This document shows positions 54,770 through 63,386 of a stretch of 64,000 bases of DNA, one piece after another. Position 1 is the stretch's first letter. Each line of letters begins with the position of its first letter. The translations under genes were made by a program, and so were the position numbers. The DNA is from Bacillus sp. Marseille-P3661 (GTDB lineage: Bacteria > Bacillota > Bacilli > Bacillales > Bacillaceae_J): the NCBI RefSeq assembly GCF_900240995.1, contig NZ_LT965953.1:1871018-1935017 (forward strand), read 5' to 3'. The notes under the pieces were generated by a model. That model made no database searches. It saw only the letters and a program-made list of their open reading frames with translations, and was not told where the DNA came from.

Positions 54770-56347
54770 TTAATAACCGGAATCTTCAGAAGTGAGGACG
54801 TCAAGCATTGTAAAATCATATTTCAACAACGGTTTTTCTGCGGGGCCCTCCAATACTTCACCGGTATAGGAAAATCTAGAACCATGGCAAGGACAATCCC
54901 AAGAACGATCGCCGTTGTTCCACTCCACTTCGCAACCAACATGTGTGCAAGTTGTATCTACAATGTGAACGGTTCCCTCTTCATCTCGATAAGCTCCTTT
55001 TCGATGACCATTTACAGTTATTACAGCACCCTCACCGTTGGATAAGTCGTCCACATGTTTATACGGCATTTCAAGTTTTCCTTTAATTAAATGTTTTACC
55101 ACATCAGCATTTGCTACTAGGAAATTTTTTAGGCTTGGATCGGCGTAGAACCTAGAAGGTGAATACAAACCTTGATAAGCACTCTTTTTTCCCAATATCA
55201 TATCTCTAAATAATAGAGCTGCTGCTGTTCCGTTTGTCATGCCCCATTTTCTATAACCTGTCGCAACCAAAATGTTCGGCTGTCCAGACGTAATTTCACC
55301 GATATAAGGAAGCTTGTCTAACGTTACAAGGTCTTGAGCAGACCAACGGTACATAACTTCTTCATGATCAACAGTCTGTTCGCTGAATGACTCTAAAGCT
55401 TGGTAATGTTCCATTGTGTCTTTTCCCTGACCAGTCTTATGACTTTCTCCCCCAATTAAAACCATTTCCTCACCGTTGATCATAACAGAACGAAGTGAAC
55501 GTGTTGGCTGATCCGCACTTAGATACATTCCACCTGGAAAACGTTCCTTCGTTTTAACTGCAAGAACATACGAACGTGAGGCGTACATCCTTGTTGAGTA
55601 AAAGCCCATACCTTCATAAAATGGAAAATGCGAGCAAGCAAGTACATGTTTCCCTGTGACGCGTACTCCTTCACGCGTAAGGACAGTTGGTTCCTCACCG
55701 GTTTCTACATTCACTGCGGTCGTATGTTCAAAAATCAAGCCGCCTTTTTCCGTAATGATCTGAACGAGCTGGGCTAGATATTTAAGAGGATGAAACTGCG
55801 CTTGATTTTTCATGACAATTGCCTTTTTCATATCTACGTTAATCGGTATAGTATTCACCAGGCCACCATCTATACCGAGTGTTTTATATGCCGCTGCTTC
55901 CTTTTCAATCTTCTTAATATACTGAACAGTATTGGCGTAAATATATGCGTCCTGCATACTAAAATCACAATCGATTTGATGCTGCTCTACTGTATTTTTT
56001 ATAAAATTCAATGCATCTATATTAGCTTCATAATACAATCTTGCCGTACTTCTACCTAAATTTTGAAGAAATTCATCGTAAATCAAATCATGCTGGGCGG
56101 TGATTTTTGCTGTCGTATGTCCTGTCGTGCCATTCAACAATTTTCCAGCCTCTAACACAGCGACCTTCAAACCTTCATTTACCAGCAGGTAAGCTGAGGT
56201 AAGACCAGTAATACCACCACCTACAATCACCACATCAACTTTGACATCTTTTTCTAAACAGGGAAACTCAGGTACAACAACGGAATCTCTCCAATATGAC
56301 TTTGGTGACTCTGGTAATTTCCCATCAGTATAAACTTTATTGGGCAT
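54770..56347 (-). CDS. FAD-dependent oxidoreductase with C-terminal Rieske domain (YhfW-like)
   Basis: The 525-residue protein joins a glycine/D-amino acid oxidase-type flavoprotein (VVIVGGGITGLTSAYLLVNE at about 40-60, second motif LVATGYRKWGMTNGTAAAL) to a C-terminal Rieske [2Fe-2S] domain. The cluster ligands are C467-x-H469 and C485-x-x-H488 (CTHVGCEVEW, CPCHGSRF). B. subtilis YhfW has the same two-domain layout; its substrate is unknown. It carries no signal peptide. The ATG follows GGAGG at 7 bases. Electrons probably pass from an amine or amino acid via FAD to the cluster, but this is inferred. Confidence 0.9.
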   Translation of the reverse strand: MPNKVYTDGKLPESPKSYWRDSVVVPEFPCLEKDVKVDVVIVGGGITGLTSAYLLVNEGLKVAVLEAGKLLNGTTGHTTAKITAQHDLIYDEFLQNLGRSTARLYYEANIDALNFIKNTVEQHQIDCDFSMQDAYIYANTVQYIKKIEKEAAAYKTLGIDGGLVNTIPINVDMKKAIVMKNQAQFHPLKYLAQLVQIITEKGGLIFEHTTAVNVETGEEPTVLTREGVRVTGKHVLACSHFPFYEGMGFYSTRMYASRSYVLAVKTKERFPGGMYLSADQPTRSLRSVMINGEEMVLIGGESHKTGQGKDTMEHYQALESFSEQTVDHEEVMYRWSAQDLVTLDKLPYIGEITSGQPNILVATGYRKWGMTNGTAAALLFRDMILGKKSAYQGLYSPSRFYADPSLKNFLVANADVVKHLIKGKLEMPYKHVDDLSNGEGAVITVNGHRKGAYRDEEGTVHIVDTTCTHVGCEVEWNNGDRSWDCPCHGSRFSYTGEVLEGPAEKPLLKYDFTMLDVLTSEDSGY

Positions 56348-56432
56348 AATTGATCCTCCACTTGGTATTTTTTATTACATAGTTTTTCCAGACCTGAAGG
56401 AACTATACTGTTTTAATATACTAGGTTTATGA

Positions 56433-56469
56433 ATAAAAAAAAGAGCAAATCATCAATCAGAGATTTGCA
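56433..56469 (-). terminator. Terminator after alkyltransferase-like gene
   Basis: GCAAATC and GATTTGC with a 10-base loop are followed by TCTTTTTTTTATTC on the minus strand. Confidence 0.75.
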
Positions 56470-56547
56470 GCTTTGTATGTGAACCAAAAAACAAATTTAA
56501 AATATTAACATAGTGATTTAATATTATTGTCTTACACTTACCTGGTA

Positions 56548-56853
56548 TCAAAGTCTCCACTGATATTTCTCTAGATCAACGATACCATCTTCGGTCACTT
56601 CAACACCTTCAATTTGAAGTTTCATGATCTGATCATTGTATATTTCATCATTTTTTATAGAAACCCGACCTTTTGCATTAATTACACGATGCCACGGTAG
56701 GAAATACTTCTTGCTCATGGAATGGAGAATTCGGACAACCTGCCTAGCAGTTCTAGGACTTCCTGCAAGCCCTGCTATCTGTCCATAAGTCATAACCTTG
56801 CCTTCAGGAATATTACGAATAATATCGATAACTCTTTCGGTAAAGGGAGTCAC
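56548..56853 (-). CDS. Alkyltransferase-like (ATL) DNA-repair protein
   Basis: The 101-residue protein is the DNA-binding domain of O6-alkylguanine-DNA methyltransferases, including the helix-turn-helix GSPRTARQVVRIL with its arginine finger. The active-site PCHRV reads PWHRV, so it cannot accept an alkyl group. ATL proteins bind alkylated guanine and hand it to nucleotide excision repair. It starts at a GTG at 56853, 9 bases after AGGAGG. Confidence 0.92.
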   Translation of the reverse strand: MTPFTERVIDIIRNIPEGKVMTYGQIAGLAGSPRTARQVVRILHSMSKKYFLPWHRVINAKGRVSIKNDEIYNDQIMKLQIEGVEVTEDGIVDLEKYQWRL

Positions 56854-56940
56854 TACTTAATTCCTCCTTTTGATAAGGTTTATAAAAGAAGATTCAGAAT
56901 AACTAGGAATATCGTTCAAAAATGAATCTCCTCTAATAAC

Positions 56941-58800
56941 CTAGTTTAATTTAAATCCTAGAAATGTAATATCATCTCTTTGTGGCTCGCTTTTCATATA
57001 AACATTTAATTCTATCTCAATTTTTTGTCTTTGTTCTTCTAAATTCAGGTGATAGTATTTGTTAAGCAATTCTTTAAATCTTTTTTTCCCAAAACCAAAC
57101 TCTGAATCTTCTCCATTCTGATCGATAAATCCATCTGTTGTTAAGTAAAAAAATGCATTATCACTTATATCTATTTTATGATTAGTGTATTGGTAATCAA
57201 ATGGTGTTCTTCTATATCCAACACTTTTTCGATCCCCATTATATTCACTTAATCCATTATCGTCTCGCTTATATAACGAAAGCTTTGCTCCTGAGAAGAT
57301 CATTTTTTTTCCTGGTTTCACATAACATAATCCAATGTCAAGCCCATCATCTGTTATACCTTTTTTTCCCTGCTGTTTTAATGTTTCTTTTAAGGTAGAA
57401 TTCATTTTACGTAAGATTGCTGCAGGATTATCTTTATAAATACTTTCATTTCGTTCCGCAATATTATTTAGTAGCGAGACTGAAAGCATAGTCATTAGTG
57501 CTCCTGGTACCCCATGACCCGTGCAATCCCCTACTGCTATTAAATAATCATCCCCCATTTTGGTAGTCCAATAGAAGTCCCCTCCTACACCATCTCTCGG
57601 AAGATAAATGATGAAATGATCATTACAAATTGCTTCCATCGATTCCTGAGAAGGCAAAACCGTCCGTTGAATACGTTTTGCATAGTTAATACTATCTGTT
57701 ATTTTTTCATTTCTTTCACTTAATTCAAGTGTTCTTTCTCTGACGATATTATCGAGCTCCATATTTAATTCAAGCGCTCTTTTATATGGATTTGCCAGCC
57801 GCTTAGAAATAAAGTAAAAAATGAAGACTATAGATATAAGTGAAATGATGATTGCAAAAATGGTGTTCGCCTTAACGGTTTGGATAAATGACATCGTTTC
57901 ATTTCTTGGTATTTGATATACTAACTTAAGATCTTCTGAGGATTGAAGTTTCTGAGTTATTAAATCTTTCATTTCTCCTGACTCAATTTCATATTCGATT
58001 AATTTATACTCATTACCGCTATCCTGAAGTAAAATATCTTTTATTTCCATTGGAACATATTCTTCAATCGACTTCCCATTATGAGTTAAATCATTAGAGA
58101 GGTATATTTCCCCAGCTTTATCAATAATCCATAAATTACTACTATGACCATAGTTAAAGCTTTCTAGCTCTTTTGATAGTTCATTTAAACTAAGCCCCAC
58201 CCCGACCACAGCTATAGGTTGACCATCGTTTTGAACTAATGTATTAATCCACACAAAGGTTTCTTCGTATTGTTTATTATAGTCAATGTTAACATCAATC
58301 TTTTGATTGGAGTTTAAAGCATCGAAAAACCAATCATCATACGAATCATCCCTCGATAATGTTTCAATTATTTTCTTCTCATTCGTCCAATAATGGTGAG
58401 TGAATCCACTTGCAATAAATGATTTTGTATAATCATAGTCCTCAACTAATGAATTTAATTTTGAGAGTACATCATCCTCACTTTGCTTATTCACTTCGCC
58501 ATTTTTTATCCAATCGATAAGCTGGGGATCAGATGCCAGTAATAGAGATGATTCCTTGGCCCTATTAATTCGAGCATCTATTTTTGAAGAAATAGACTGA
58601 GAAATGAACTGCAAGTCATTATGTTTTAACTTTTGAAGGGTTTCTTGATAAGCAATTGTATATACAAGATACCCCATTAAACTAATAGAAATAATAATTG
58701 TAATACTTGCAAATATAATAACCCTAAAAACTGACTTATCGTAAAATAATCCTTTATTTTTTACCATGTTATTTACTTTTTTTTTGTTTATTTGTAGCAA
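56941..58800 (-). CDS. SpoIIE/RsbU-type protein phosphatase with extracellular sensor domain
   Basis: The 619-residue membrane protein has an N-terminal membrane segment (about 26-48), an extracytoplasmic dCache-like domain (about 50-310, with the helical linker ISSKIDARINRAKESSLLLA), a second segment (about 315-335) and a coiled linker. The PP2C-type SpoIIE domain (about 375-619) has DGVGGDFYW, GDCTGHGVPGALMTML and TDGFIDQNGE as metal-binding motifs. Such proteins dephosphorylate anti-sigma antagonists. It starts at a TTG at 58800 after AGGGGG. No partner anti-sigma or antagonist gene is adjacent. Confidence 0.9.
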   Translation of the reverse strand: MLQINKKKVNNMVKNKGLFYDKSVFRVIIFASITIIISISLMGYLVYTIAYQETLQKLKHNDLQFISQSISSKIDARINRAKESSLLLASDPQLIDWIKNGEVNKQSEDDVLSKLNSLVEDYDYTKSFIASGFTHHYWTNEKKIIETLSRDDSYDDWFFDALNSNQKIDVNIDYNKQYEETFVWINTLVQNDGQPIAVVGVGLSLNELSKELESFNYGHSSNLWIIDKAGEIYLSNDLTHNGKSIEEYVPMEIKDILLQDSGNEYKLIEYEIESGEMKDLITQKLQSSEDLKLVYQIPRNETMSFIQTVKANTIFAIIISLISIVFIFYFISKRLANPYKRALELNMELDNIVRERTLELSERNEKITDSINYAKRIQRTVLPSQESMEAICNDHFIIYLPRDGVGGDFYWTTKMGDDYLIAVGDCTGHGVPGALMTMLSVSLLNNIAERNESIYKDNPAAILRKMNSTLKETLKQQGKKGITDDGLDIGLCYVKPGKKMIFSGAKLSLYKRDDNGLSEYNGDRKSVGYRRTPFDYQYTNHKIDISDNAFFYLTTDGFIDQNGEDSEFGFGKKRFKELLNKYYHLNLEEQRQKIEIELNVYMKSEPQRDDITFLGFKLN

Positions 58801-58986
58801 ATTCCTATCCCCCTGGTTTTTATTTCTCTAAAAAGCCATGCGATTTAGCAGCATTGATATTGAATTGATATGTATATGATACGAAGTAAATTTTAGCAAA
58901 AATTTGGAACTATTACATTTATTTTTCAAATAAAAAAGTTCATATAAGAAAAAAGTTAATGGCAAGCCTAATACCGTTTTTTTTCA

Positions 58987-59014
58987 AAAAAAATAAGCAG
59001 TGATTAAACTGCTG
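58987..59014 (-). terminator. Terminator after TatD-family gene
   Basis: GCAGT and ACTGC with a 6-base loop are followed by TTATTTTTTTTG on the minus strand. Confidence 0.65.
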
Positions 59015-59078
59015 CGAATTAGTATTATTTATTTATATATAAATTTGTGAATCAGTCCAAGCTGAGACCACCTCTTTC

Positions 59079-59849
59079 TTACATTTTATAAAATGATTTC
59101 GTGTTAGCTAATAATTTTTCTGCAACTTCTGATTCGGAGTGATTTTTAATTTTGGCTATCTTCCTAATAGATTCCTTCATCATTTTAGGATTGGTCCTTC
59201 TTCCAGAGAACGGACCTTCGAATTGCCATGGACCATCTGTTTCAATCATCAATTGCTCTATTGGGTAGTTATAGACTAACTTCTGAATTTTTTCTCTATA
59301 CACGACCTCGGGAGTAACTGAAATATAGTATCCATTTTCTATCATTCTGTGAACGGTCTTTTCATCACCTTTAAACCAATGAAATTGTGCCTTTTTAACT
59401 GAATGCTTTTCTAAAAGATCACAAACAATCGGGGCATCATCATAAACGGCATGCAAAACTATGGGCTTGTCATATGTAGTCGCCACTTTCATGAATGTCT
59501 CAAGATACTCTATATAAAGATCATACTGCTGCTGCGTTACTTCTTGATTTTTTCTTAAATAGTACGGTAACCCAACCTCGCCAACAGCAATCATTTCAGT
59601 TCTATGTTGAATCATCCAATTAATTAATATCATAATCTCATTTTCAGTTGGCAAACTTTGCTCCGGATGAAATCCAAATGCTGCCTTTACCTGAGGAAAT
59701 TCAGATTGCAAATATAGATTTCGCTTACATGATTCAAGGTCATATGAAACAGATACTAAAGCTATAAGTTCGTCTGAATCTTCTAACATAAAGTCAATTT
59801 CTTTATTTGTATATCGGTCTAAATGAATATGGGCATCAATCATTTTCAT
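59079..59849 (-). CDS. TatD-family metal-dependent hydrolase
   Basis: The 256-residue TIM-barrel protein has the TatD ligands: MIDAHIHLD (H-x-H), IAVGEVGLPYY (Glu), VLHAV (His), QFHWFKG (His) and ETDGPW (Asp). TatD proteins act as 3'-5' deoxyribonucleases or related phosphodiesterases in DNA repair and quality control. This one is more diverged than the main TatD/YabD enzyme. The ATG at 59849 follows AGGAGGAG. Confidence 0.9.
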   Translation of the reverse strand: MKMIDAHIHLDRYTNKEIDFMLEDSDELIALVSVSYDLESCKRNLYLQSEFPQVKAAFGFHPEQSLPTENEIMILINWMIQHRTEMIAVGEVGLPYYLRKNQEVTQQQYDLYIEYLETFMKVATTYDKPIVLHAVYDDAPIVCDLLEKHSVKKAQFHWFKGDEKTVHRMIENGYYISVTPEVVYREKIQKLVYNYPIEQLMIETDGPWQFEGPFSGRRTNPKMMKESIRKIAKIKNHSESEVAEKLLANTKSFYKM

Positions 59850-59983
59850 CTCATTCTCCTCCTATAAATATATATTGTACAGATTCAGAAAAAACGCTAC
59901 AAATAATAGGATTTCTAAATGTGTAATTCAATTCAGATTTGCGCAATATATATGGGAACAATATAAAGAAAGGATGAATACCG

Positions 59984-60148
59984 ATGAACCTAAAAGGGGA
60001 ATTACAGGAAGCTCAAGATATTATCCATAAAGCACATCTACATTTAAAACAAATTAGTGCTAACGAAACGGAACAATGTCATTATGCAATTAGCGAACTT
60101 GAAAAAGCACAACAGAAAATCCAACAAGTTCAACAACAAATCGATTAA
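59984..60148 (+). CDS. 54-residue helical small protein
   Basis: The ATG at 59984 lies 9 bases after AAAGGA. The product, from MNLKGELQEAQDIIHKAHLH to KIQQVQQQID, is predicted to be all helix with coiled-coil heptads. A strong terminator follows at 60163. I do not recognise a family. Confidence 0.6.
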   Translation: MNLKGELQEAQDIIHKAHLHLKQISANETEQCHYAISELEKAQQKIQQVQQQID

Positions 60149-60162
60149 TAGTTTTTTGAGAT

Positions 60163-60192
60163 ATGACCTTGGTTTATCCAAGGTCATTTTTC
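60163..60192 (+). terminator. Terminator of the helical small gene
   Basis: TGACCTTGG and CCAAGGTCA with a 5-base loop, followed by TTTTTC. Confidence 0.85.
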
Positions 60193-60402
60193 ATGATTAT
60201 TAATTCCGCTTATTTCACCCCCGTTATGTTAAAAGCAGATTATGATTTTTTCAAAAAACACCCCCATAAAACTTTAGTAACATTCGAATCATCTATTAGA
60301 TAAGAAAATTCTTTAGACTTAGAGCTTACCAGATAAAAAAATTGTGAATGTATTTTTCATGCAATACTTTAATGGATAAAAACACATAGGGGTGAGTAGT
60401 GA

Positions 60403-60648
60403 GTGACTCTTTATGAAAAATTACCAGTTGAATTTTTGATTCGATTTTATCATGAGATTTTGAAAAACATTGAACAAGGTATCCTAACTAAAACTATGTA
60501 TTATGAACTAGGTATTATCATTTTCGTTGCGAATCAAAGAGGAATTGCATTAGATCATCCTTCTGATTTTCATCAAATCATTAATCAACAATGCTTAAAT
60601 CAACTACTTCATCTAGAACAAATAGATGGCAAACCCTATATTGCCTAA
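60403..60648 (+). CDS. 81-residue uncharacterised protein
   Basis: A GTG start at 60403 follows AGGGGTG at 8 bases. The protein (MTLYEKLPVEFLIRFYHEIL ... LEQIDGKPYIA) is helical and cytoplasmic with no metal or membrane motif. It may be a Bacillus small protein of unknown role. The stretch 60193-60402 has no gene. Confidence 0.65.
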   Translation: MTLYEKLPVEFLIRFYHEILKNIEQGILTKTMYYELGIIIFVANQRGIALDHPSDFHQIINQQCLNQLLHLEQIDGKPYIA

Positions 60649-60768
60649 CTCTTTCTTACTTAAAGTTATTTTTGATTCTTAATACGTAATAATCATAGAT
60701 GATCAACCTATCTAATAAACAGATGCACCCAAGAGAATACTTTAAATGAAAGGATCAGGTGAAACGAT

Positions 60769-60906
60769 ATGAATAAACGAAAAGCAAAGTTTACTTATGA
60801 CGAAATTGATAAACTCCTTGAATCATATGATAAGGATGGTTCGAAGGACATAAAACTGAAGTTCATAACTGAAGAGGAATTACAAACTCTATTGAAGACT
60901 CCTTAA
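60769..60906 (+). CDS. 45-residue small protein
   Basis: The ATG at 60769 follows AGGTGAA at 5 bases. The product, MNKRKAKFTYDEIDKLLESY to EEELQTLLKTP, is charged and helical. Its stop lies in the stem of the terminator at 60897. Confidence 0.55.
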   Translation: MNKRKAKFTYDEIDKLLESYDKDGSKDIKLKFITEEELQTLLKTP

Positions 60907-60940
60907 CAGCTAAGGTTAAGGAGTCTAAAATGCTTTTTAT
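60897..60940 (+). terminator. Terminator of the 45-residue gene
   Basis: GACTCCTTAAC and GTTAAGGAGTC with a 7-base loop, followed by TAAAATGCTTTTTAT. Confidence 0.75.
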
Positions 60941-61020
60941 AGAATAAATAGAAGTGCCAGATCGGTATTGTTAAAAGTTACGGCAATGTTTTTTACCCTT
61001 TTTGCACTTCACACATTACT

Positions 61021-62229
61021 TTAGTTCCATTCCATACCAGCTCTTCGAATCTTATGATCTACAGTCACTTTGATTTTCATTTCTTTATAAATTTCAGACC
61101 ACTTTTCTTCAGTTTTGACCTCTGTATCCCAATAATCCCCATACTTGGCCCTTATTCTAGCGCCAATACCTAATACATCAGAACCTTCTTTTTGTAATTG
61201 TCCAAGCAATTTCTCGCACAATTCCTTACGTTTTTGATCTGCTGCTTTTTTTAGTTGTTTTATTTTCTCTTCACTTAACTGGTTATTGTTTACCTCTTCT
61301 TCGATCACCGCTTCAATCTCTACAGCTATCTCAGCACTTGGTTTTCCATTCTTAAGACTAACTTTAATGTGTGGCTTTCTTTTCTCAGCCTTTACTAAAT
61401 AAACCCCTTCCTCTCCCTCTAGGGAAACTGATACAGAGTAACCACCGCCATTTTTTTCCTTCATGCTCATATACATTCCAATTTCAATTGGAGTAGTACG
61501 ACCTACCATTTTCTCATTCCGAAAAAATGCAAGTCCATCAACCAAAATGCGATCCCCATCTATCGCTTTAACCGAGGGAAGAACAGCATTTACACCATCA
61601 TCCGAAATGTCAATCCAAAATTTCCCTAAATACTCCCGCGGTAACTTTCCAAAGCGAACAGCGTTGTCTAACGTATCTGATAAATAAAGCGATGGTACTG
61701 TTTCAAGAGGAGGAGCCGTTTTGATAACCTTAGATGCATCTTTTTCATTAACAATCATCCAAGCGGTTCTTCTCACCTCGTGATCGCGCCGAAGAAAATC
61801 GTTCACCTCCGATAATCCTCTTTTAGCAATATCTTCCGATACTACAACAATTTGCAAATGCCCTAAGTACAGTTTTTCAGCAAGCTGCTGCTGAAGATTT
61901 GCCATCGCATCTTTCATTGTATGACCAAACGTTTCAAGAACCCACGCTGTTTTTTCTGAGCCCTGTCCACCTCCACCTTCAGGACCCAACTTAATTTTTC
62001 CCGGGACCGCAATTTGGGCCGTCACTTTATATAAAGTCTCTCTTTTCTCTTCAGGAAATTCACCCTTTTGATGTGTTACTTCAGGTTCATCATTTAGCTC
62101 ACTTTTTTCTGCCAAATCTACTGCTAGTCCTAATATATTAGCTCTGTCTTCTAATTCGTAACGATCCCAACAGCCTGTTAGTAAAAGTAGAAGCAATATG
62201 TAAATGCAATACCTGAACATCCGTTTCAT
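61021..62229 (-). CDS. Spore germination lipoprotein, GerC family
   Basis: It is the C subunit of a germinant receptor in the spore inner membrane. The 402-residue lipoprotein has the signal peptide YCIYILLLLLLTGCWDRYEL (lipobox LTGC), then the Ger(x)C domains in which the WDRxELxxRA opening and the C-terminal helix are typical. The ATG at 62229 overlaps the GerB stop in ATGA, so I reject the longer frame from 62268. It is the last gene of the receptor operon. Confidence 0.93.
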   Translation of the reverse strand: MKRMFRYCIYILLLLLLTGCWDRYELEDRANILGLAVDLAEKSELNDEPEVTHQKGEFPEEKRETLYKVTAQIAVPGKIKLGPEGGGGQGSEKTAWVLETFGHTMKDAMANLQQQLAEKLYLGHLQIVVVSEDIAKRGLSEVNDFLRRDHEVRRTAWMIVNEKDASKVIKTAPPLETVPSLYLSDTLDNAVRFGKLPREYLGKFWIDISDDGVNAVLPSVKAIDGDRILVDGLAFFRNEKMVGRTTPIEIGMYMSMKEKNGGGYSVSVSLEGEEGVYLVKAEKRKPHIKVSLKNGKPSAEIAVEIEAVIEEEVNNNQLSEEKIKQLKKAADQKRKELCEKLLGQLQKEGSDVLGIGARIRAKYGDYWDTEVKTEEKWSEIYKEMKIKVTVDHKIRRAGMEWN

Positions 62230-63386
62230 ACCAATCCAGCCCCTATTTTTCGTATCATGGCAACACACAAAAGGATGACAGGATATACAATGGTTAGAAA
62301 GATTCCAAAGTACGTTACTTTTAAAATATAATCGTACATTTCATAAATATCTTGTGGGAACATTGCAATGAATACCATAACAGGAAAACCAAGCGCAGCA
62401 ATAAGTCGATAGCGATTTGTTTTAAATAACTCCGCAATACCTCTCACAAAAATAAAATAAAACGAAAACAATGTTGTAAACACACCATAAATCCATGAAA
62501 TAAGTAAGATTGAATCAATCCTTGCTAAAATTTGGGCAGGAACATGGACCATTCGGCCAAGCACCAATGTAGGCCAAAATGATTGTTGAATCTCTTCCTC
62601 TCCAAAAACCGCAAGTGCCATAGTAATGATAAAAATCACGAAAAAACTTCCTATTAAAAAACCTAAAATTCCACCCTTGACACATTTATTTGGTTCCTTC
62701 ATATAAGGAATCACCATTACAATTACAAAAAAATTGGTAATAGCCTGTGTAACGACAATTCCACCACTCAAAAAATCCTTGAATGTAGGATTATGACCTA
62801 GAAAAGGTGTCAGATGATAAATCTCTATATCTTGAAAAGCAGGAAACAAAACCATCAAAATTGGTATCATAATAAGCGGCATATAAAAAAAATGGATATA
62901 AGCGAATGTAGTTACGTTTTGAAAACCTGTTGTTGCACATAAGAAGATCATTAAAAAAATAGCAATTTGAATAGGAGTATTTGGGAGTAATGCCCCTGCA
63001 ACCACCTCAGCAAACTGCCTTGTCTCTAGCCCCATTATTAGGACAAATAACAATATGATCAAACTACTGAGGAACCTACCTAAATGTTTTCCTATAATTA
63101 TTTCGCTGTAACCAATCAATGTTTGTTTTGGAAATCTTTTGCCCAAATAAACTACAGCAAGTAAACCTATAAAAGCAATTGACGCCCCTACAAGGCTTGC
63201 GAAAGGTGCCCCTAAACCGGCATCTTCTACAACAAACCGAGGGAGGGCCAACATCGCCACACCCAAAATGGAGCTAACGATAATAGTTGCCAGTTGTACT
63301 GTTGTAATTAATTCGTGAGACTTATTTATTAGAATCTCCCCCTTTATTTCTGTGCAGAGGATTACTTGGACCTTTCTTGATTCCAA
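62226..63386 (-). CDS. Spore germination permease-like protein, GerB family
   Basis: It is the amino acid/polyamine transporter-like B subunit, with ten membrane segments; germinant binding is attributed to this subunit. Family features include ISQLA-like ITTVQLATIIVSSILGVAML, PRFV, and a C-terminal segment of aromatic-rich helices. The frame's first start is a TTG at 63386 lacking a site. An in-frame ATA at 63329, 8 bases after GGGGG and overlapping the GerA stop, fits the usual N-terminus better, but ATA starts are rare. The receptor ligand is unknown. Confidence 0.9.
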   Translation of the reverse strand: MESRKVQVILCTEIKGEILINKSHELITTVQLATIIVSSILGVAMLALPRFVVEDAGLGAPFASLVGASIAFIGLLAVVYLGKRFPKQTLIGYSEIIIGKHLGRFLSSLIILLFVLIMGLETRQFAEVVAGALLPNTPIQIAIFLMIFLCATTGFQNVTTFAYIHFFYMPLIMIPILMVLFPAFQDIEIYHLTPFLGHNPTFKDFLSGGIVVTQAITNFFVIVMVIPYMKEPNKCVKGGILGFLIGSFFVIFIITMALAVFGEEEIQQSFWPTLVLGRMVHVPAQILARIDSILLISWIYGVFTTLFSFYFIFVRGIAELFKTNRYRLIAALGFPVMVFIAMFPQDIYEMYDYILKVTYFGIFLTIVYPVILLCVAMIRKIGAGLV

